A DNA stretch of 57,881 bases from Prevotellaceae bacterium. Its GTDB lineage: Bacteria > Bacteroidota > Bacteroidia > Bacteroidales > Bacteroidaceae. The number at the start of each line of letters is the position of its first letter. Position 1 is the first letter of the stretch. The DNA is taken from assembly GCA_029218445.1 (NCBI GenBank), contig JAQXRI010000075.1, positions 1 through 57,881 of the forward strand. Direction: 5' to 3'. The notes below the pieces were generated by a model, which was given only the letters and a program-made list of their open reading frames with translations, was not told the origin of the DNA and made no database searches. Positions 8,882 to 20,448 of this stretch are shown in pieces. Made by a program: the position numbers and the translations under genes.

Positions 8882-9733
8882 ATGTCAATGAAGAAATTAG
8901 CGATAATAACGGGAGCTGATGGCTGTATGGGCTCTGAGATAGCAAGGGCTGTGGCCATTGAGGGCTACCATGTAATAATGGCTTGCAAAAACCTGCAGAG
9001 AGCCGAACAGAAGCGCAAGTGGATAATGTCTGAATCGAAAAACGAGGATGTAGAGATAATACCCATCGACTTGGCCTCGCTCAAGACTGTAAGGGCATTT
9101 GCCGACGAGATAAAGAGAAGGGGCGAAACCGTGGCCTTGCTCATGAACAACTCGGGTATACTGGAACAGGAAGGACGCACCATAACCGAAGACGGACTTG
9201 AGCGCACCGTAAGCGTCAACTACGTAGGACATTACCTGCTGACACGCCTGCTCATTCCACAAATGGAGCGCGGCAGCCGCATCGTTTCCATGACCTCGCT
9301 GACATACATGTGGGGACGCATCTACTTCCCATCGTTCTTCAAGACAGGATGCCGAGGATTCTTCTGGCGCATATTCCCCTACTGCAACTCGAAGCTCGCC
9401 ATCACCCTTTTTACTCTCAAACTTGCAAAAGAACTGAAAGACAAGAGCATCACCGTCAACTGTGCCGACCCCGGTGTAGTAGCCACCGACATAATATACT
9501 TCAAAATGTGGTTCGACCCTATCACCAAGGCCGTCTTCGCCCCAATCATCCGCACTCCTCGCCAAGGAGCCGCCACTGCCATCCATCTGCTCTTGTCGCC
9601 CGAAGTGGAAGGACAGACGGGCACGTTCAACCTCTCGTGCCACGTGAAGAAGCTAAAGCGCAAATATACCGAGCATCCACTGATGGAGGAACTGTGGCAA
9701 CGCACGGAAGACGTGGTGAGAAAATGGCTGTAA
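8882..9733 (+). CDS. Short-chain dehydrogenase/reductase family oxidoreductase
   Basis: NAD(P)-dependent SDR, 283 residues. The Rossmann glycine motif appears as TGADGCMG near residue 10, NNSG replaces the common NNAG, and the catalytic motif is YCNSK (Y-x3-K). The following PG motif reads CADPGVVATD. The arrangement (dinucleotide loop, DLASLKTVRAFADE, LLMNNSGIL, VNYVGHYLLTRLL) resembles retinol-dehydrogenase/WWOX-like SDRs. An ATG two codons downstream of the chosen start is equally possible. The substrate is unknown. The gene ends 1 bp before the convergent MATE gene, with no room for a terminator. Confidence 0.9.
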   Translation: MSMKKLAIITGADGCMGSEIARAVAIEGYHVIMACKNLQRAEQKRKWIMSESKNEDVEIIPIDLASLKTVRAFADEIKRRGETVALLMNNSGILEQEGRTITEDGLERTVSVNYVGHYLLTRLLIPQMERGSRIVSMTSLTYMWGRIYFPSFFKTGCRGFFWRIFPYCNSKLAITLFTLKLAKELKDKSITVNCADPGVVATDIIYFKMWFDPITKAVFAPIIRTPRQGAATAIHLLLSPEVEGQTGTFNLSCHVKKLKRKYTEHPLMEELWQRTEDVVRKWL

Positions 9734-9734
9734 A

Positions 9735-11066
9735 TCAAGCCTGTTGCAGCTTTGCAAGACTCCTTTTGAACACCCAATAATAGAGTATTCCCGCTACGGT
9801 AAGGCATACTGGGAAAGCACTCCATATACCTACAAGGCCAAAGCCAAGACAGATGCCGAGAAACCAGCTCAACGGCATTGACACGAGAAAATAAGAGAAG
9901 AAAGCCGCATACATCATGAGGCGCATCTCGCCAAGACCGCGAAGCGCATTGGCCAGACAACACTGGAAAGCATCGCTCAGCTGATAGAGAATGAGCGGAA
10001 TGATGGTCATGGCCACAAGCTCGCAAACAAGACCGTCAGACGTAAACATAAGCCCTACGTCGTGGCGAAGCAGAAAAACGGGTACGGCCATTGTCGCCGC
10101 AATGCCTATGATGATGAAAAAGCCGCTCTTTGTGACATCGACAATGGCCCTATGCTCGCGCATTCCCACAAAATGGCTCACGCGAATGCTTATGGCCGTG
10201 GCAATGCCGAGATAGATGTTGTAGAAGAACAGCGACATGGTTATCATTATCTGATGGGCGGCAAGAGGCTTGGTGCCCGTCCAACCCACGAATATGGCAA
10301 CAAGCGAAAAAGCTCCGCACTCGATGGTAGATTGTATGGCCGACAGCCATCCCAACGCGTTGACGCGGCTGAAAAACTCCTTCACCTCGTTGGCCGCAGC
10401 ACTCTTCACGCCACGATAGAACACGCTGAACTCACGGCGGAAGGCAAAGACGGCGCAGAACGATGCCGCCATAACAACACGCGACAATGCCGTTGACACG
10501 CCCGCACCCACAAGTCCCATCTCAGGCATTCCGAAATGGCCGTAGATGAGCATATAGTTGCCGATGATGTTGAGCAGATTGCCCGTAACAAGCACATACA
10601 TCGAGATGCGTGTACGCCCGATGGTGTCGAAAAACTGCTTGAACTGGCAGCCTACGACTACAAAGGGTATCGACAATATGTTGACCAAAAGATAGGGGCG
10701 CATCAACGGCAGCAACTCAGACGGCTGCCCCAGATGAGCCAGCGAGAAATAGAACAGCACCGACGCAAGCGTCAGAATAAGCATTAACAGCAGGTTGGCA
10801 TAAAACGCCGACCGCATGACTACTCCCACCTTTTCCTTCTCCTGTCGGCCAATGAAAGGTCCGACGATAGGAGTAAGGGCAAAGTTGAAGCCCATGGCGA
10901 ATATCACCGCGAGTACGAAGATGTTGTTTACGAAGCTTGCCGCAGCCAGTTCCATTGTCGAATGGTGGCCTATCATGAACGTATCGGCAAAGTTGAGCAC
11001 GAGGTTGCCTATTTGGCCAACCACCACAGGTGCTCCGAGTTTCAAGAGTGCTTTATAATGGTTCAA
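9735..11066 (-). CDS. MATE-family efflux transporter
   Basis: Multidrug/toxin extrusion family transporter of 443 residues with about twelve membrane helices. It starts [31 protein letters not shown], a typical MATE TM1 with the conserved Q and D. The two-fold internal repeat is visible (second half [38 protein letters not shown]). MATE proteins exchange Na+ or H+ for cationic or organic compounds; the substrate here is not predictable. Its ATG overlaps the mutS stop codon by 4 nt, so the two genes are translationally coupled. The C-terminus abuts the convergent SDR gene. Confidence 0.93.
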   Translation of the reverse strand: MNHYKALLKLGAPVVVGQIGNLVLNFADTFMIGHHSTMELAAASFVNNIFVLAVIFAMGFNFALTPIVGPFIGRQEKEKVGVVMRSAFYANLLLMLILTLASVLFYFSLAHLGQPSELLPLMRPYLLVNILSIPFVVVGCQFKQFFDTIGRTRISMYVLVTGNLLNIIGNYMLIYGHFGMPEMGLVGAGVSTALSRVVMAASFCAVFAFRREFSVFYRGVKSAAANEVKEFFSRVNALGWLSAIQSTIECGAFSLVAIFVGWTGTKPLAAHQIMITMSLFFYNIYLGIATAISIRVSHFVGMREHRAIVDVTKSGFFIIIGIAATMAVPVFLLRHDVGLMFTSDGLVCELVAMTIIPLILYQLSDAFQCCLANALRGLGEMRLMMYAAFFSYFLVSMPLSWFLGICLGFGLVGIWSAFPVCLTVAGILYYWVFKRSLAKLQQA

Positions 11067-13675
11067 TTCAATATGCGTTTTATGTCGTTGAGTTTATTAA
11101 GGGCTTCCACGGGAGTGAGGTTGTTGATGTCGAGGCCGCGTATTTCGTCGCGTATCTGGCACAACACGGGGTCGTCGAGCTGGAAGAAGCTCAGCTGCAT
11201 TCCTTCGCTCTTCTTGGCCACCTCAATGGCAGGTCGTCCTGAACTGCCCACACCGGCATTGTCGGCTTCAAGCTGTTTCAATATGGTATTGGCGCGTTTC
11301 ACTATGCTTCGCGGCATTCCGGCAATCTCGGCCACATGAATACCAAAGGAGTGCTCGCTGCCTCCAGCCATCAACTTGCGCAGGAATATCACCTTTCCGT
11401 CAACCTCCTTTACGCTTACGTTATAGTTCTTTATGCGCTTGAAGTTCTTTTCCATCTCGTTCAGCTCATGATAGTGGGTGGCAAAGAGCGTACGTGCCTT
11501 CGCCTTCTGATGCTCGTGCAGGTATTCTACTATTGCCCACGCTATCGAGATGCCGTCGTAGGTTGACGTGCCTCTGCCAAGCTCGTCGAAAAGTACAAGC
11601 GACTTAGGCGTGACGTTGTTGAGAATGTTTGACGCCTCGGTCATCTCTACCATGAAGGTTGACTCGCCAAGCGAGATGTTGTCGCTTGCCCCCACACGAG
11701 TAAATATTTTGTCAACAAGACCTATGCGTGCGCTCTCGGCAGGAACGAAGCTGCCCACTTGCGCCATCAGCACTATCAGAGCCGTCTGTCGGAGCAAAGC
11801 CGACTTACCTGCCATGTTGGGTCCGGTGATTATCATTATCTGCTGGTTTTCCGAGTCAAGCATGATGTCGTTGGGCACATATTCCTCACCCAATGGAAGT
11901 TGGGTTTCTATCACGGGATGTCGGCCTTGTCGAATGTCTATCACGTCGGTCGAGTCAATCATCGGGCGGATGTAATGGTGTTCCTCCGCCGTCTTGGCAA
12001 ACGACAGCAGGCAGTCGATGTTGGCTATGAGGTTGGCGTTAATCTGTATCTGTGGTATAAACTCCTGCATGGCCACTATCAGGTCGTTGAACAACTTCAT
12101 TTCCATGGAGAGTATTTTCTCCTCAGCCCCGAGTATCGTCTCTTCATATTCCTTCAGCTCCTGCGTGATGTATCGCTCTGCCTGCGCCAGTGTCTGCTTC
12201 CTTATCCATGTGTCGGGCACAAGTTCCTTGTAGGTGTTGCGCACTTCGAGATAGTATCCGAACACGTTGTTGTAGCCCACCTTGAGACTCTGAATGCCGG
12301 TTTCCTTCGACTCCCGCTCTTGTATTTTCATCAGGTAGTCCTTGCCGTGGTAAGCCACTTGTCGCAGTCGGTCGAGTTCTTCGTCAACTCCGTCGCGTAT
12401 CACTCCGCCCTTGTTCAGCAGCTGCGGCGAGTCAGGCTCTATCTCGCGGTTTATCCTCTCCCTCATCGACTCACACAGGTTGAGCCTCTCCCCCACCCTC
12501 TTCAGTGCGTCGTTCTTGGCATGCAGGCACGCTGTCCTTATGGGTTGTATGGCTTCAAGTGCGGTCTTCAGCTGCACCACCTCGCGCGGCGACACTCGTC
12601 CGACGGCCACCTTTGATATTATGCGTTCAAGGTCGCCTATGCGATGCAGCTGCTCGTCGGTAAGTTCGCGGAATTCCGGTTCGCGGAAGAAATATTCCAC
12701 CATGTCAAGGCGGTCGTTAATGCTGCGCTCATTCTTCAATGGGAATACGAGCCAACGGCGCAACATTCTGCCTCCCATGGGCGTAACCGTCTGATCAACA
12801 ACATCCAACAGCGAAGCTCCGTCGTCCTGCAGCGTCTGCACGAGTTCAAGGCTGCGCACGGTAAACTTGTCCAACCTCACATATTTGTCTTCCTCTATGC
12901 GTGCTATTGAGGTAATGTGGCCAATGTTGGTGTGTTGGGTCATCTCAAGGTATTGCAGTATGGCTCCTGAGGCCACTATGCCGTTTTTCAGGTGGTCAAT
13001 GCCGAAGCCCTTGAGGTTTTTCACGGCGAAATGGTGGGTCAGCTTTCCTGTGGCCGACTGTTCGGTAAAAATCCAGTCGTCGAGTTCGTATGTAAAGTAT
13101 TTTTGTCCGAACTGGTTTTCAAAGTCCTTCTTCCTTACCCTGTTGACAAGTATCTCGCGCGGCTCAAGGTTGGTCAATAGTTTTTCAATATAGTCGGGAG
13201 TGCCTTCTCCAGTAAGGAACTCGCCTGTTGAAATGTCGAGAAACGACACTCCCATTGCCGTCTTCCCGAAATGCACTGCCGCTAAGAAGTTGTTCTCCTT
13301 GTAGTTCAGCACATTGTCGTTCATGGCCACTCCTGGCGTTACGAGTTCGGTAATGCCGCGCTTCACCAGCTTCTTCGTCAGCTTAGGGTCTTCCAACTGG
13401 TCGCAAATGGCCACTCTCCTGCCCGCCCTGACGAGTTTAGGCAAATAAGTGTCGAGGGCATGATGTGGAAATCCTGCCATTTCTGAACCGGCTGAAGCGC
13501 CGTTGTTGCGTCGTGTAAGCGTTATTCCGAGTATTTTTGAAGCCACTATGGCGTCTTCGCAATAGGTCTCGTAGAAGTCGCCACAACGGAAAAGCAGCAC
13601 TGCGTCGGGATGTTTCGCCTTGAGGTCGAAAAACTGCTTCATCATCGGAGTAAGTTCGTTGTCTTTCTTTGCCAT
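11063..13675 (-). CDS. mutS: DNA mismatch repair protein MutS
   Basis: Mismatch-recognition ATPase, 870 residues, full length. The N-terminal mismatch-binding motif is present ([11 protein letters not shown], with the Phe-x-Glu reading head). The connector, core and clamp regions follow. The C-terminal ATPase has Walker [26 protein letters not shown] (signature), Walker [17 protein letters not shown] and the ATHYHEL switch. The short C-terminal helix-turn-helix tail is also present. A minus-strand Bacteroidota promoter lies at 13703-13733. The gene is divergent from leuS and overlaps the downstream MATE gene by 4 nt. Confidence 0.98.
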   Translation of the reverse strand: MAKKDNELTPMMKQFFDLKAKHPDAVLLFRCGDFYETYCEDAIVASKILGITLTRRNNGASAGSEMAGFPHHALDTYLPKLVRAGRRVAICDQLEDPKLTKKLVKRGITELVTPGVAMNDNVLNYKENNFLAAVHFGKTAMGVSFLDISTGEFLTGEGTPDYIEKLLTNLEPREILVNRVRKKDFENQFGQKYFTYELDDWIFTEQSATGKLTHHFAVKNLKGFGIDHLKNGIVASGAILQYLEMTQHTNIGHITSIARIEEDKYVRLDKFTVRSLELVQTLQDDGASLLDVVDQTVTPMGGRMLRRWLVFPLKNERSINDRLDMVEYFFREPEFRELTDEQLHRIGDLERIISKVAVGRVSPREVVQLKTALEAIQPIRTACLHAKNDALKRVGERLNLCESMRERINREIEPDSPQLLNKGGVIRDGVDEELDRLRQVAYHGKDYLMKIQERESKETGIQSLKVGYNNVFGYYLEVRNTYKELVPDTWIRKQTLAQAERYITQELKEYEETILGAEEKILSMEMKLFNDLIVAMQEFIPQIQINANLIANIDCLLSFAKTAEEHHYIRPMIDSTDVIDIRQGRHPVIETQLPLGEEYVPNDIMLDSENQQIMIITGPNMAGKSALLRQTALIVLMAQVGSFVPAESARIGLVDKIFTRVGASDNISLGESTFMVEMTEASNILNNVTPKSLVLFDELGRGTSTYDGISIAWAIVEYLHEHQKAKARTLFATHYHELNEMEKNFKRIKNYNVSVKEVDGKVIFLRKLMAGGSEHSFGIHVAEIAGMPRSIVKRANTILKQLEADNAGVGSSGRPAIEVAKKSEGMQLSFFQLDDPVLCQIRDEIRGLDINNLTPVEALNKLNDIKRILN

Positions 13676-13702
13676 AAACTATCAAAAATTTACTTGGGAG
13701 TG

Positions 13703-13733
13703 CAAAATTACTGAATGTTAGGCGAAAAACAAA
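13703..13733 (-). promoter_or_regulatory. mutS promoter
   Basis: On the minus strand, TTTG (13733-13730), a 19-bp spacer and TAATTTTG (13710-13703) match the Bacteroidota -33/-7 consensus, about 28 bp before the mutS ATG. Confidence 0.65.
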
Positions 13734-13796
13734 ACAAAAACAGGAAAAAAAGATAAATTTTCGCATAGTAATACATCTTATATTAAGAAATAATTG

Positions 13797-13804
13797 TAAC
13801 TTTG
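13797..13804 (+). promoter_or_regulatory. -7 element upstream of leuS
   Basis: TAACTTTG matches TAnnTTTG and lies 45 bp before the leuS start. No good TTTG is found at the expected distance upstream, so the promoter is only half supported. Confidence 0.45.
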
Positions 13805-13849
13805 CACTCACAAGGCACTAAAATAGCGAAACTTAATATTAAAATATAA

Positions 13850-16699
13850 ATGGAATACAATTTTAGAGACATCGAGAAAAGATGGCAAAAGAATTGGGTT
13901 GACAATAAAACCTACAAGGTTGTAGAAGACCCAAAACGCAAAAAGTATTACGTGCTGAACATGTTCCCATATCCCTCAGGAGCAGGCCTGCACGTCGGAC
14001 ATCCGCTTGGCTATATCGCAAGCGACATTTATGCACGCTACAAGCGTCTCAACGGATTCAACGTGCTCAACCCTATGGGTTACGACGCCTATGGACTTCC
14101 CGCCGAACAATATGCCATACAAACAGGACAGCATCCTGAAGTAACCACAGTGGCCAACATCAACCACTATCGCGAGCAGCTTGACAAGATAGGCTTCTCG
14201 TTTGACTGGGACCGCGAGGTACGCACCTGCGACCCTGCCTACTACCACTGGACACAATGGGCTTTCATACGCATGTTCAAGTCGTACTACAGCCTTGCGT
14301 CAAAGAAGGCACAGCCTATAATTAAGCTCATCGAGCATTTTGAGCTTATGGGTACTGAAAACATATCGGCCGCCTGCTCCGAAGAACTGCATTTCACGGC
14401 AAGCGAGTGGAAGTCGTTCTCAGAGAAGAAGAAGCAGGAAGTACTTATGAACTACCGTATAGCTTATCTCGGCGAGACAATGGTCAACTGGTGTGCCGGT
14501 CTTGGCACAGTGCTTGCCAACGACGAGGTGGTTGACGGAGTGAGCGTGCGTGGAGGTTATCCAGTGGTGCAGAAGAAGATGCGCCAATGGTGCCTGCGCG
14601 TTTCAGCCTACGCACAGCGCCTGCTCGACGGTCTTGACACCATCGACTGGACAGAGTCGCTGAAGGAGACGCAGCGCAACTGGATAGGACGCTCGGAAGG
14701 TACTGAGATGGAGTTCTCGGTAAAGGACAGCGACGTCAAGTTCACCATATTCACCACACGTGCCGACACCATCTTCGGCGTAACCTTCATGGTTCTTGCA
14801 CCTGAGAGCGAGTATGTTGCACAGGTTACTACCGACGAGCAGCGTGCCGCCGTTGACGAATACATCTCATACGTGAAGAAGCGCACCGAGCGCGACCGCA
14901 TCAGCGACCACAAGGTAACCGGCGTGTTCTCAGGCTCTTACGCCATCAATCCTTTCACGGGCGAAAATATTCCTATCTGGATTTCCGAATATGTCTTGGC
15001 CGGCTACGGCACAGGAGCCATCATGGCCGTGCCTGCCCACGACTCGCGCGACTATGCCTTTGCCAAGCACTTCAACTTGCCGATTGTTCCACTTATCCAG
15101 GGTGCAGATGTCAGCGAGCAGAGCTTCGACGCCAAGGAGGGTATCGTGGAGAACTCGCCAAAGAGTGGGGTAGAGGCACTCAACGGTTTCTCTCTCAATG
15201 GTCTTACCGTTAAGGAGGCTATTGCAGCAACAAAGAAATTCGTAACTGAAAACAACCTTGGCCGCGTGAAGGTCAACTACCGTCTGCGCGACGCCATCTT
15301 CTCACGTCAGAGATATTGGGGCGAGCCGTTCCCCGTATATTACAAGGACGACATGCCTTACATGATACCTAAGGACAAGCTGCCTCTGCTACTGCCCGAA
15401 ATCGACGAATACAAGCCTACAGAGTCGGGCGAGCCGCCATTGGGACGCGCCAAGAAGTGGGCTTGGGACACCGTTAAGGAAGAGGTGGTTGACAAGTCGC
15501 TCATCGACCATAAGACCGTCTTCCCCTTGGAACTCAACACCATGCCAGGCTTTGCCGGCTCGTCGGCCTACTATCTGCGCTACATGGACCCAACAAACAA
15601 TAAGGCCCTCGTGGGCAAAGACGCCGATGAATATTGGAAGAGCGTTGACCTGTATGTTGGAGGCACCGAGCACGCCACAGGCCATCTCATCTACAGCCGC
15701 TTCTGGAACAAGTTCCTCTACGACAGCGGCTACTCATGCAGCGACGAGCCATTCCAGAAGCTCGTCAACCAAGGCATGATACAAGGCCGTTCAAACTTCG
15801 TCTATCGCATCAACGAGGAGGGTGCCGACCATCCTACCTTCGTTTCACTCGGCTTGAAGGACAAATACGAGGTGACGCCGATACACGTAGATGTAAACAT
15901 CGTCAGCAACGACGTCCTCGACATAGAGGCCTTCAAGGCTTGGCGTCCTGAATACGCTAACGCCGAGTTCATACTCGAAGACGACAAGTACATCTGCGGA
16001 TGGGCCGTAGAGAAGATGTCGAAGTCGATGTTCAACGTTGTCAACCCCGACATGATTGTCGAGAAATACGGCGCCGACACTCTGCGCCTCTACGAAATGT
16101 TCCTTGGCCCTGTCGAGCAGTCAAAGCCTTGGGACACCAACGGCATCGACGGCTGTCACCGCTTCCTGAAGAAGCTCTGGGCACTGTTCTACAGCCGCAA
16201 CGACGAGTTCCTGCCCAACGACGACGAAGCAACGCCCGAGCAGCTCAAGAGCCTGCACAAGCTGATAAAGAAAGTGTCGCACGACATCGAGACCTTCTCT
16301 TACAACACCAGCATCTCGGCATTCATGATTTGCGTGGGCGAACTGGCTCAGCTGAAGTGCCGCAACCGCCAGCTGCTGAAAGACCTCGTTGTACTGATAG
16401 CACCATTCGCTCCCCATATTGCCGAAGAATTGTGGCATGCACTTGGCGAAAAAGCATCTGTTTGCGACGCTCAATGGCCACAGTGCGACGAGAGTTATCT
16501 CGTAGAAAGCCAAATCCAGCTCACCATCTCCTTCAATGGCAAAGCCCGCTTCCAAATGCAGTTTGCCGCCGATGCCGACAACAATACCATCGAACAGGCA
16601 GTTCTTGCCGACGAGAAATCGGCGAAGTACATTGGCGACAAAAAGGTGATGAAAGTAATCATCGTGCCTAAGAAGATAGTAAATGTTGTAATAAAATAG
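13850..16699 (+). CDS. leuS: Leucyl-tRNA synthetase
   Basis: Class I aminoacyl-tRNA synthetase charging tRNA-Leu, 949 residues. The HIGH-type motif appears as [10 protein letters not shown] near residue 45. The CP1 editing domain contains [11 protein letters not shown] and a [15 protein letters not shown] stretch, both needed for hydrolysis of mischarged tRNA. The KMSKS loop is EKMSKSMFN, and the anticodon-binding helical domain follows. The length and domain order are those of bacterial LeuRS. It is the divergent neighbour of mutS. A cluster of GTTGAC/GTCAAC repeats follows its stop codon. Confidence 0.98.
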   Translation: MEYNFRDIEKRWQKNWVDNKTYKVVEDPKRKKYYVLNMFPYPSGAGLHVGHPLGYIASDIYARYKRLNGFNVLNPMGYDAYGLPAEQYAIQTGQHPEVTTVANINHYREQLDKIGFSFDWDREVRTCDPAYYHWTQWAFIRMFKSYYSLASKKAQPIIKLIEHFELMGTENISAACSEELHFTASEWKSFSEKKKQEVLMNYRIAYLGETMVNWCAGLGTVLANDEVVDGVSVRGGYPVVQKKMRQWCLRVSAYAQRLLDGLDTIDWTESLKETQRNWIGRSEGTEMEFSVKDSDVKFTIFTTRADTIFGVTFMVLAPESEYVAQVTTDEQRAAVDEYISYVKKRTERDRISDHKVTGVFSGSYAINPFTGENIPIWISEYVLAGYGTGAIMAVPAHDSRDYAFAKHFNLPIVPLIQGADVSEQSFDAKEGIVENSPKSGVEALNGFSLNGLTVKEAIAATKKFVTENNLGRVKVNYRLRDAIFSRQRYWGEPFPVYYKDDMPYMIPKDKLPLLLPEIDEYKPTESGEPPLGRAKKWAWDTVKEEVVDKSLIDHKTVFPLELNTMPGFAGSSAYYLRYMDPTNNKALVGKDADEYWKSVDLYVGGTEHATGHLIYSRFWNKFLYDSGYSCSDEPFQKLVNQGMIQGRSNFVYRINEEGADHPTFVSLGLKDKYEVTPIHVDVNIVSNDVLDIEAFKAWRPEYANAEFILEDDKYICGWAVEKMSKSMFNVVNPDMIVEKYGADTLRLYEMFLGPVEQSKPWDTNGIDGCHRFLKKLWALFYSRNDEFLPNDDEATPEQLKSLHKLIKKVSHDIETFSYNTSISAFMICVGELAQLKCRNRQLLKDLVVLIAPFAPHIAEELWHALGEKASVCDAQWPQCDESYLVESQIQLTISFNGKARFQMQFAADADNNTIEQAVLADEKSAKYIGDKKVMKVIIVPKKIVNVVIK

Positions 16700-16708
16700 T
16701 TGATTTCA

Positions 16709-16810
16709 GTTGACGAGTTGACGTGTTATATGCGAAAGCAGTAACAACTCGTCAACTTGTTCACTTGTCAACTCGTCAACTTGTCAACTAAAAGAAACAA
16801 CTCGTCAACC
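16709..16810. repeat. GTTGACGAG / CTCGTCAAC short-repeat cluster
   Basis: This stretch, in the gap between leuS and the next gene, is built mostly from AGTTGACGAGTTGACG and its complement AACTCGTCAACTTGTCAACT, repeated with a 9-10 bp rhythm. The inverted halves can fold into long imperfect hairpins. Related short copies lie at 1539-1555, 31804-31838 and 36572-36606. Confidence 0.8.
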
Positions 16811-16818
16811 AAAAAAAT

Positions 16819-17748
16819 ATGACCCGCGAAGCAATATTATACGAAGTAAAAGACTATGTAAACATCACCATCGGACTGATGTTATACACCTTCGGCTTCA
16901 CCGTATTTCTTCTGCCCTACGAAATCGTCACAGGAGGAATATCGGGTATAGGAGCCATAATATTCTATGCCACGAAATTTCCCGTACAATACACCTTCTT
17001 CATCATCAACGCCGTGCTTATAGTAGCGGCACTGAAGATACTGGGATGGAAATTCCTTACCAAAACCATCTACGCCACCTTCATGCTCACCTTCTTCCTC
17101 GAAGTGGCGCAGGAAATAGTAAAAATGCCCGACGGACACTTCTACAAACTGCTTGGCGAAGGCAACGACTTCATGTCTCTCGTCATAGGATGTATGATAA
17201 CGGGTACAGCCCTCGCCGTCGTTTTCCTTAACAACGGAAGTACAGGAGGAACAGACATAGTAGCCGCCGTACTCAACAAATTCCACAACATCACCCTCGG
17301 CAAAGCCCTGATAGCCATCGACGTTTGCATCATCAGCAGCTGTCTCTTCATCGACAACTTCGGACAAATACAAGACCGCTGCCAAATGGTGGTCTTCGGC
17401 CTCTGCACCATGGTCATCGAGTGTCTAATGCTCGACTATGTAATGTATTGGCAGCGACAGTCGGTGCAGTTCCTCATCTTCTCAAAGAAATATCAGGAAA
17501 TAGCCTACGCCATAACGCGCGAAACCGACCACACTCTCACCATTCTCGACGGCCACGGCTACTGGACAGGACAACCCATGAAGGTCATCTGCCTTCTGGC
17601 CAAAAAGCGCGAGAGCCTGCAAATATTCCGACTCATAAAGACCATCGACCCTAATGCCTTTGTAAGCCAAAGCTCAGTAATCGGAGTATATGGCGAAGGA
17701 TTCGACGCTATAAAAGTAAAAGTAAAGAAACAGGAAGAAAAAAAATGA
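16819..17748 (+). CDS. YitT-family membrane protein (DUF161/DUF2179)
   Basis: 309-residue membrane protein of the YitT family. Five hydrophobic segments occupy the first ~210 residues (from [27 protein letters not shown]). A cytoplasmic DUF2179 domain follows, with [26 protein letters not shown] and [11 protein letters not shown], a fold seen in other ligand-sensing membrane proteins. The biochemical role of this family is not established. The gene overlaps rdgB by 4 nt (ATGA), so the two are translationally coupled. Confidence 0.9.
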   Translation: MTREAILYEVKDYVNITIGLMLYTFGFTVFLLPYEIVTGGISGIGAIIFYATKFPVQYTFFIINAVLIVAALKILGWKFLTKTIYATFMLTFFLEVAQEIVKMPDGHFYKLLGEGNDFMSLVIGCMITGTALAVVFLNNGSTGGTDIVAAVLNKFHNITLGKALIAIDVCIISSCLFIDNFGQIQDRCQMVVFGLCTMVIECLMLDYVMYWQRQSVQFLIFSKKYQEIAYAITRETDHTLTILDGHGYWTGQPMKVICLLAKKRESLQIFRLIKTIDPNAFVSQSSVIGVYGEGFDAIKVKVKKQEEKK

Positions 17749-18377
17749 AAATAGTATTCGCTACAAACAACAAGCATAAGCTCGACGAAATCCGCCACAT
17801 ACTCGGCGGCGAGTTTGAAGTGCTGTCACTCAACGACATAGGCTGCCACGACGACATTCCCGAAACAGGAACAACGCTCGAAGAGAACGCCCGCCAAAAA
17901 GCAGAATACATCTACAACAAATACCACCTAAACGTATTTGCCGACGACACAGGCCTCGAAGTAGAGGCACTCGGCGGCAAGCCAGGCGTTTACAGCGCAC
18001 GCTACGCAGCCATCAAAAACCCTACGGCCGAAAGTCACGACTCAGAGGCCAACATGTCAACACTATTAAGTGAACTGAAAGGAACGGACAACCGCAAAGC
18101 CCGCTTCCGCACCGTCATCGCCCTAATCCTCACCCCCAACCCCTCACCTCTCACCTCACACCCCTCACCTCTCACCTCTATATATGAAGGCATTGTCAAC
18201 GGCACCATCATAAACGAGCGCAGGGGAGGCGAAGGCTTCGGCTACGACCCCATTTTCCAGCCCGAAGGCTACGACAAGACCTTTGCCGAACTGGGCAACG
18301 ACATCAAGAACACCATCAGCCACCGCGCCCGCGCCGTAACCAAGCTTGCAGAATATCTCACCCAATCAATCCAATAG
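17745..18377 (+). CDS. rdgB: Non-canonical purine NTP pyrophosphatase with repeat insert
   Basis: RdgB/HAM1 house-cleaning enzyme that hydrolyses dITP, ITP and XTP to monophosphates, 210 residues. Motifs are [10 protein letters not shown] (substrate P-loop), [24 protein letters not shown] (catalytic Asp), [10 protein letters not shown] and SHRARA, in the usual order. Residues about 129-144 ([17 protein letters not shown]) are a proline/serine-rich insertion between RFRTVIALI and [10 protein letters not shown], where I would expect only a short loop. This insert is encoded by two 18-bp direct repeats described separately. The insert keeps the frame and all catalytic motifs survive, so the enzyme may still work. 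It is coupled to the upstream YitT gene. Confidence 0.95.
   Translation: MKIVFATNNKHKLDEIRHILGGEFEVLSLNDIGCHDDIPETGTTLEENARQKAEYIYNKYHLNVFADDTGLEVEALGGKPGVYSARYAAIKNPTAESHDSEANMSTLLSELKGTDNRKARFRTVIALILTPNPSPLTSHPSPLTSIYEGIVNGTIINERRGGEGFGYDPIFQPEGYDKTFAELGNDIKNTISHRARAVTKLAEYLTQSIQ
18140..18178. repeat. Direct repeat inserted in-frame in rdgB
   Basis: CCCCTCACCTCTCACCTC occurs at 18140-18157 and again at 18161-18178, separated by ACA (21-bp period). A degenerate part-copy lies just before it. The composition is unlike the rest of the gene. Confidence 0.85.
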
Positions 18378-18385
18378 CCCCCATG

Positions 18386-18405
18386 CCTGCAACGTCAGTT
18401 GCAGG
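18386..18405 (+). repeat. REP-like palindrome, copy 4 (rdgB-porZ gap)
   Basis: CCTGCAACGTCAGTTGCAGG: a perfect 8-bp stem around GTCA, followed by an A-tract like copy 3. It fills most of the 47-bp gap between rdgB and porZ and could form a hairpin in the mRNA. Confidence 0.75.
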
Positions 18406-18424
18406 TCCCAAAAAAAGAAAAAAA

Positions 18425-20434
18425 ATGAAAAAAGCACTCCTCCTCATCCTGACTCTAACAATAGCGACAGCCGCCCATGCAGCCATTGGCGACTGGAAAA
18501 TATACATGTCATACAGCGAACCACAGCAAATAGAAAGGGTAGGGGAGCAGCTCTTCGTCCGCGCCTCCAACTCTCTGTATCTTTACAACAAGGCAGACCA
18601 AAGCATACAGACCTTCGACAAGACTACAGGGCTAAACGACGTGACAATCACCAACATAGGCTGGAACACTACAGCCAAGCGCCTTGTCATCATCTACGAC
18701 AACTCCAACATCGACCTCATCGACCTTCAAGGAAACGTGACAAACATCTCCGACCTCTACAACAAGACAATGACCGACGACAAAAACGTCAACAGCTTAA
18801 CCATGAGCGGCCCCTACGCCTACCTCGCCACCAACTTCGGCGGCGTAAAGCTCGACGTCAGCCGCCTCGAAATTTCCGAATCCTACATTCTCGGGCTTCA
18901 GGTGAGCAAGATAGGAGTTGACAACACCCACATCTACGCCCTCACCTCACAAAACAAAGCCTACAAGGCCACTTTGACCTCAAACTTGATAGACAAGTCC
19001 AACTGGACTCAAACAACCTCATATCCTCAAAACATTTTCGCCACTGACACCTCAGCCTACGACGAGAACATCGATCTCGTGAAAACCCTAAAGCCAGGAG
19101 GTCCGAAATACAACTACTTCGGATTTCTTAAGATACACGACAACAAACTCTTTACATGCAATGGACAAGGTTGGGATGCCAAGAAGCCAGCTTCCATACA
19201 AATATTTGACATCAACAATGATGTTTGGACAACATATAACAATGAAGGGATAGCCGACAAATTGGGTGTCAAATATCAAGATATTATGACTATAGATGTG
19301 GATCCAAAGGATACACGACATGTTGTTGCTGGTGCACAGTCAGGATTATTCGAATTTTATGATGGAGCACTGACAAAACATTGGAATAACTCTAACAGTC
19401 CTATCTATTCTCATTTTAATGTACGGCCTGGACACTTAAACTATCAAGTAATTACGTCAGTATTATACGACAACTATGGAAATCTTTGGGTAGCAAATAC
19501 AGGAAGCACCAAAGGTACATTATTAAAACTAACCAATGGAAACACATGGAGCATACCAACCAACACCATAAGTGCCGAAAGGGCTGATTTCCTAAAAATC
19601 ATGGGATTCGACCGTAACGGCTATTTGTGGATGTACAACAACGCCTGGGAAACAGCAGCCGCTTACCGCTACGACACCCAAAACGAGACAATCACAGAGT
19701 ATTCAAAATTCACAAACGAAGATGGAATAACTTACACCAACATTGAAGGGTGCCGAGCATTGGCTGAAGACAAGGAAGGAAACATTTGGGTTGGAATATC
19801 ACAAGGATTGTTTGTATTGACACAAGAATATCAAAACGACCCCGACAAAGGATTTTATCAGATAAAAGTGCCACGCAACGACGGCACGAACTACGCCGAC
19901 TACTTGCTTTCAGGCATTGACATTACAGCCATAGCAATAGACAATGCCAATCGCAAGTGGATAGGCACAAACGGCAATGGAGTCTATCTCATAAGCTCAG
20001 ACAATATGGTGGAAGAACATCATTTCACTACCTCAAATAGTTCTCTCTTGTCTAACATAATTCAGAGTATCACCATCGACAATAATAGCGGCATTGTTTA
20101 TATTGGCACTGAAAAAGGACTCTGCTCTTACCAAAGTGAAGCCACACAGACAAACGAAGTGATGGACAGCGACAACGTGTGGGCTTATCCCAATCCCGTC
20201 ACTCCCGAATATAAGGGAATGATAACCATCACAGGACTCTCGCTGAACTCCGACATCAAAATAACCTCATCCAACGGCGCACTTGTAGCCCAAGGCCGAA
20301 GCACTGGCGGCTCATTCCAATGGAACGGCAAAGACCTTGAAGGCAATCGTGTGGCTTCAGGAGTATATATGGTAAATGCAGCAACGAGCGATGGCAAGAA
20401 AGGCACTGTATGTAAAGTTGTAATAGTAAACTGA
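18425..20434 (+). CDS. porZ: PorZ-like type IX secretion protein (beta-propellers plus C-terminal domain)
   Basis: Secreted cell-surface protein, 669 residues. The ATG at 18425 is chosen because it begins a signal peptide (MKKALLLILTLTIATAAHA). An upstream ATG at 18383 would put the REP-like palindrome into the protein. The mature protein starts IGDWKIYMSYSEPQQIERVGEQ, as in PorZ. Propeller-type repeats follow (GNLWVANTGS, GYLWMYNNAWE, GNIWVGISQGLF, RKWIGTNGNGVYLI). The last ~80 residues (WAYPNPVTPEYKGMITITG to GVYMVNA...VCKVVIVN) are a type A C-terminal sorting domain. In Porphyromonas, PorZ belongs to the attachment complex that links cargo to A-LPS. It lies just upstream of a surface-glycan cluster. 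Confidence 0.78.
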   Translation: MKKALLLILTLTIATAAHAAIGDWKIYMSYSEPQQIERVGEQLFVRASNSLYLYNKADQSIQTFDKTTGLNDVTITNIGWNTTAKRLVIIYDNSNIDLIDLQGNVTNISDLYNKTMTDDKNVNSLTMSGPYAYLATNFGGVKLDVSRLEISESYILGLQVSKIGVDNTHIYALTSQNKAYKATLTSNLIDKSNWTQTTSYPQNIFATDTSAYDENIDLVKTLKPGGPKYNYFGFLKIHDNKLFTCNGQGWDAKKPASIQIFDINNDVWTTYNNEGIADKLGVKYQDIMTIDVDPKDTRHVVAGAQSGLFEFYDGALTKHWNNSNSPIYSHFNVRPGHLNYQVITSVLYDNYGNLWVANTGSTKGTLLKLTNGNTWSIPTNTISAERADFLKIMGFDRNGYLWMYNNAWETAAAYRYDTQNETITEYSKFTNEDGITYTNIEGCRALAEDKEGNIWVGISQGLFVLTQEYQNDPDKGFYQIKVPRNDGTNYADYLLSGIDITAIAIDNANRKWIGTNGNGVYLISSDNMVEEHHFTTSNSSLLSNIIQSITIDNNSGIVYIGTEKGLCSYQSEATQTNEVMDSDNVWAYPNPVTPEYKGMITITGLSLNSDIKITSSNGALVAQGRSTGGSFQWNGKDLEGNRVASGVYMVNAATSDGKKGTVCKVVIVN

Positions 20435-20448
20435 TGACAATGTAATAA

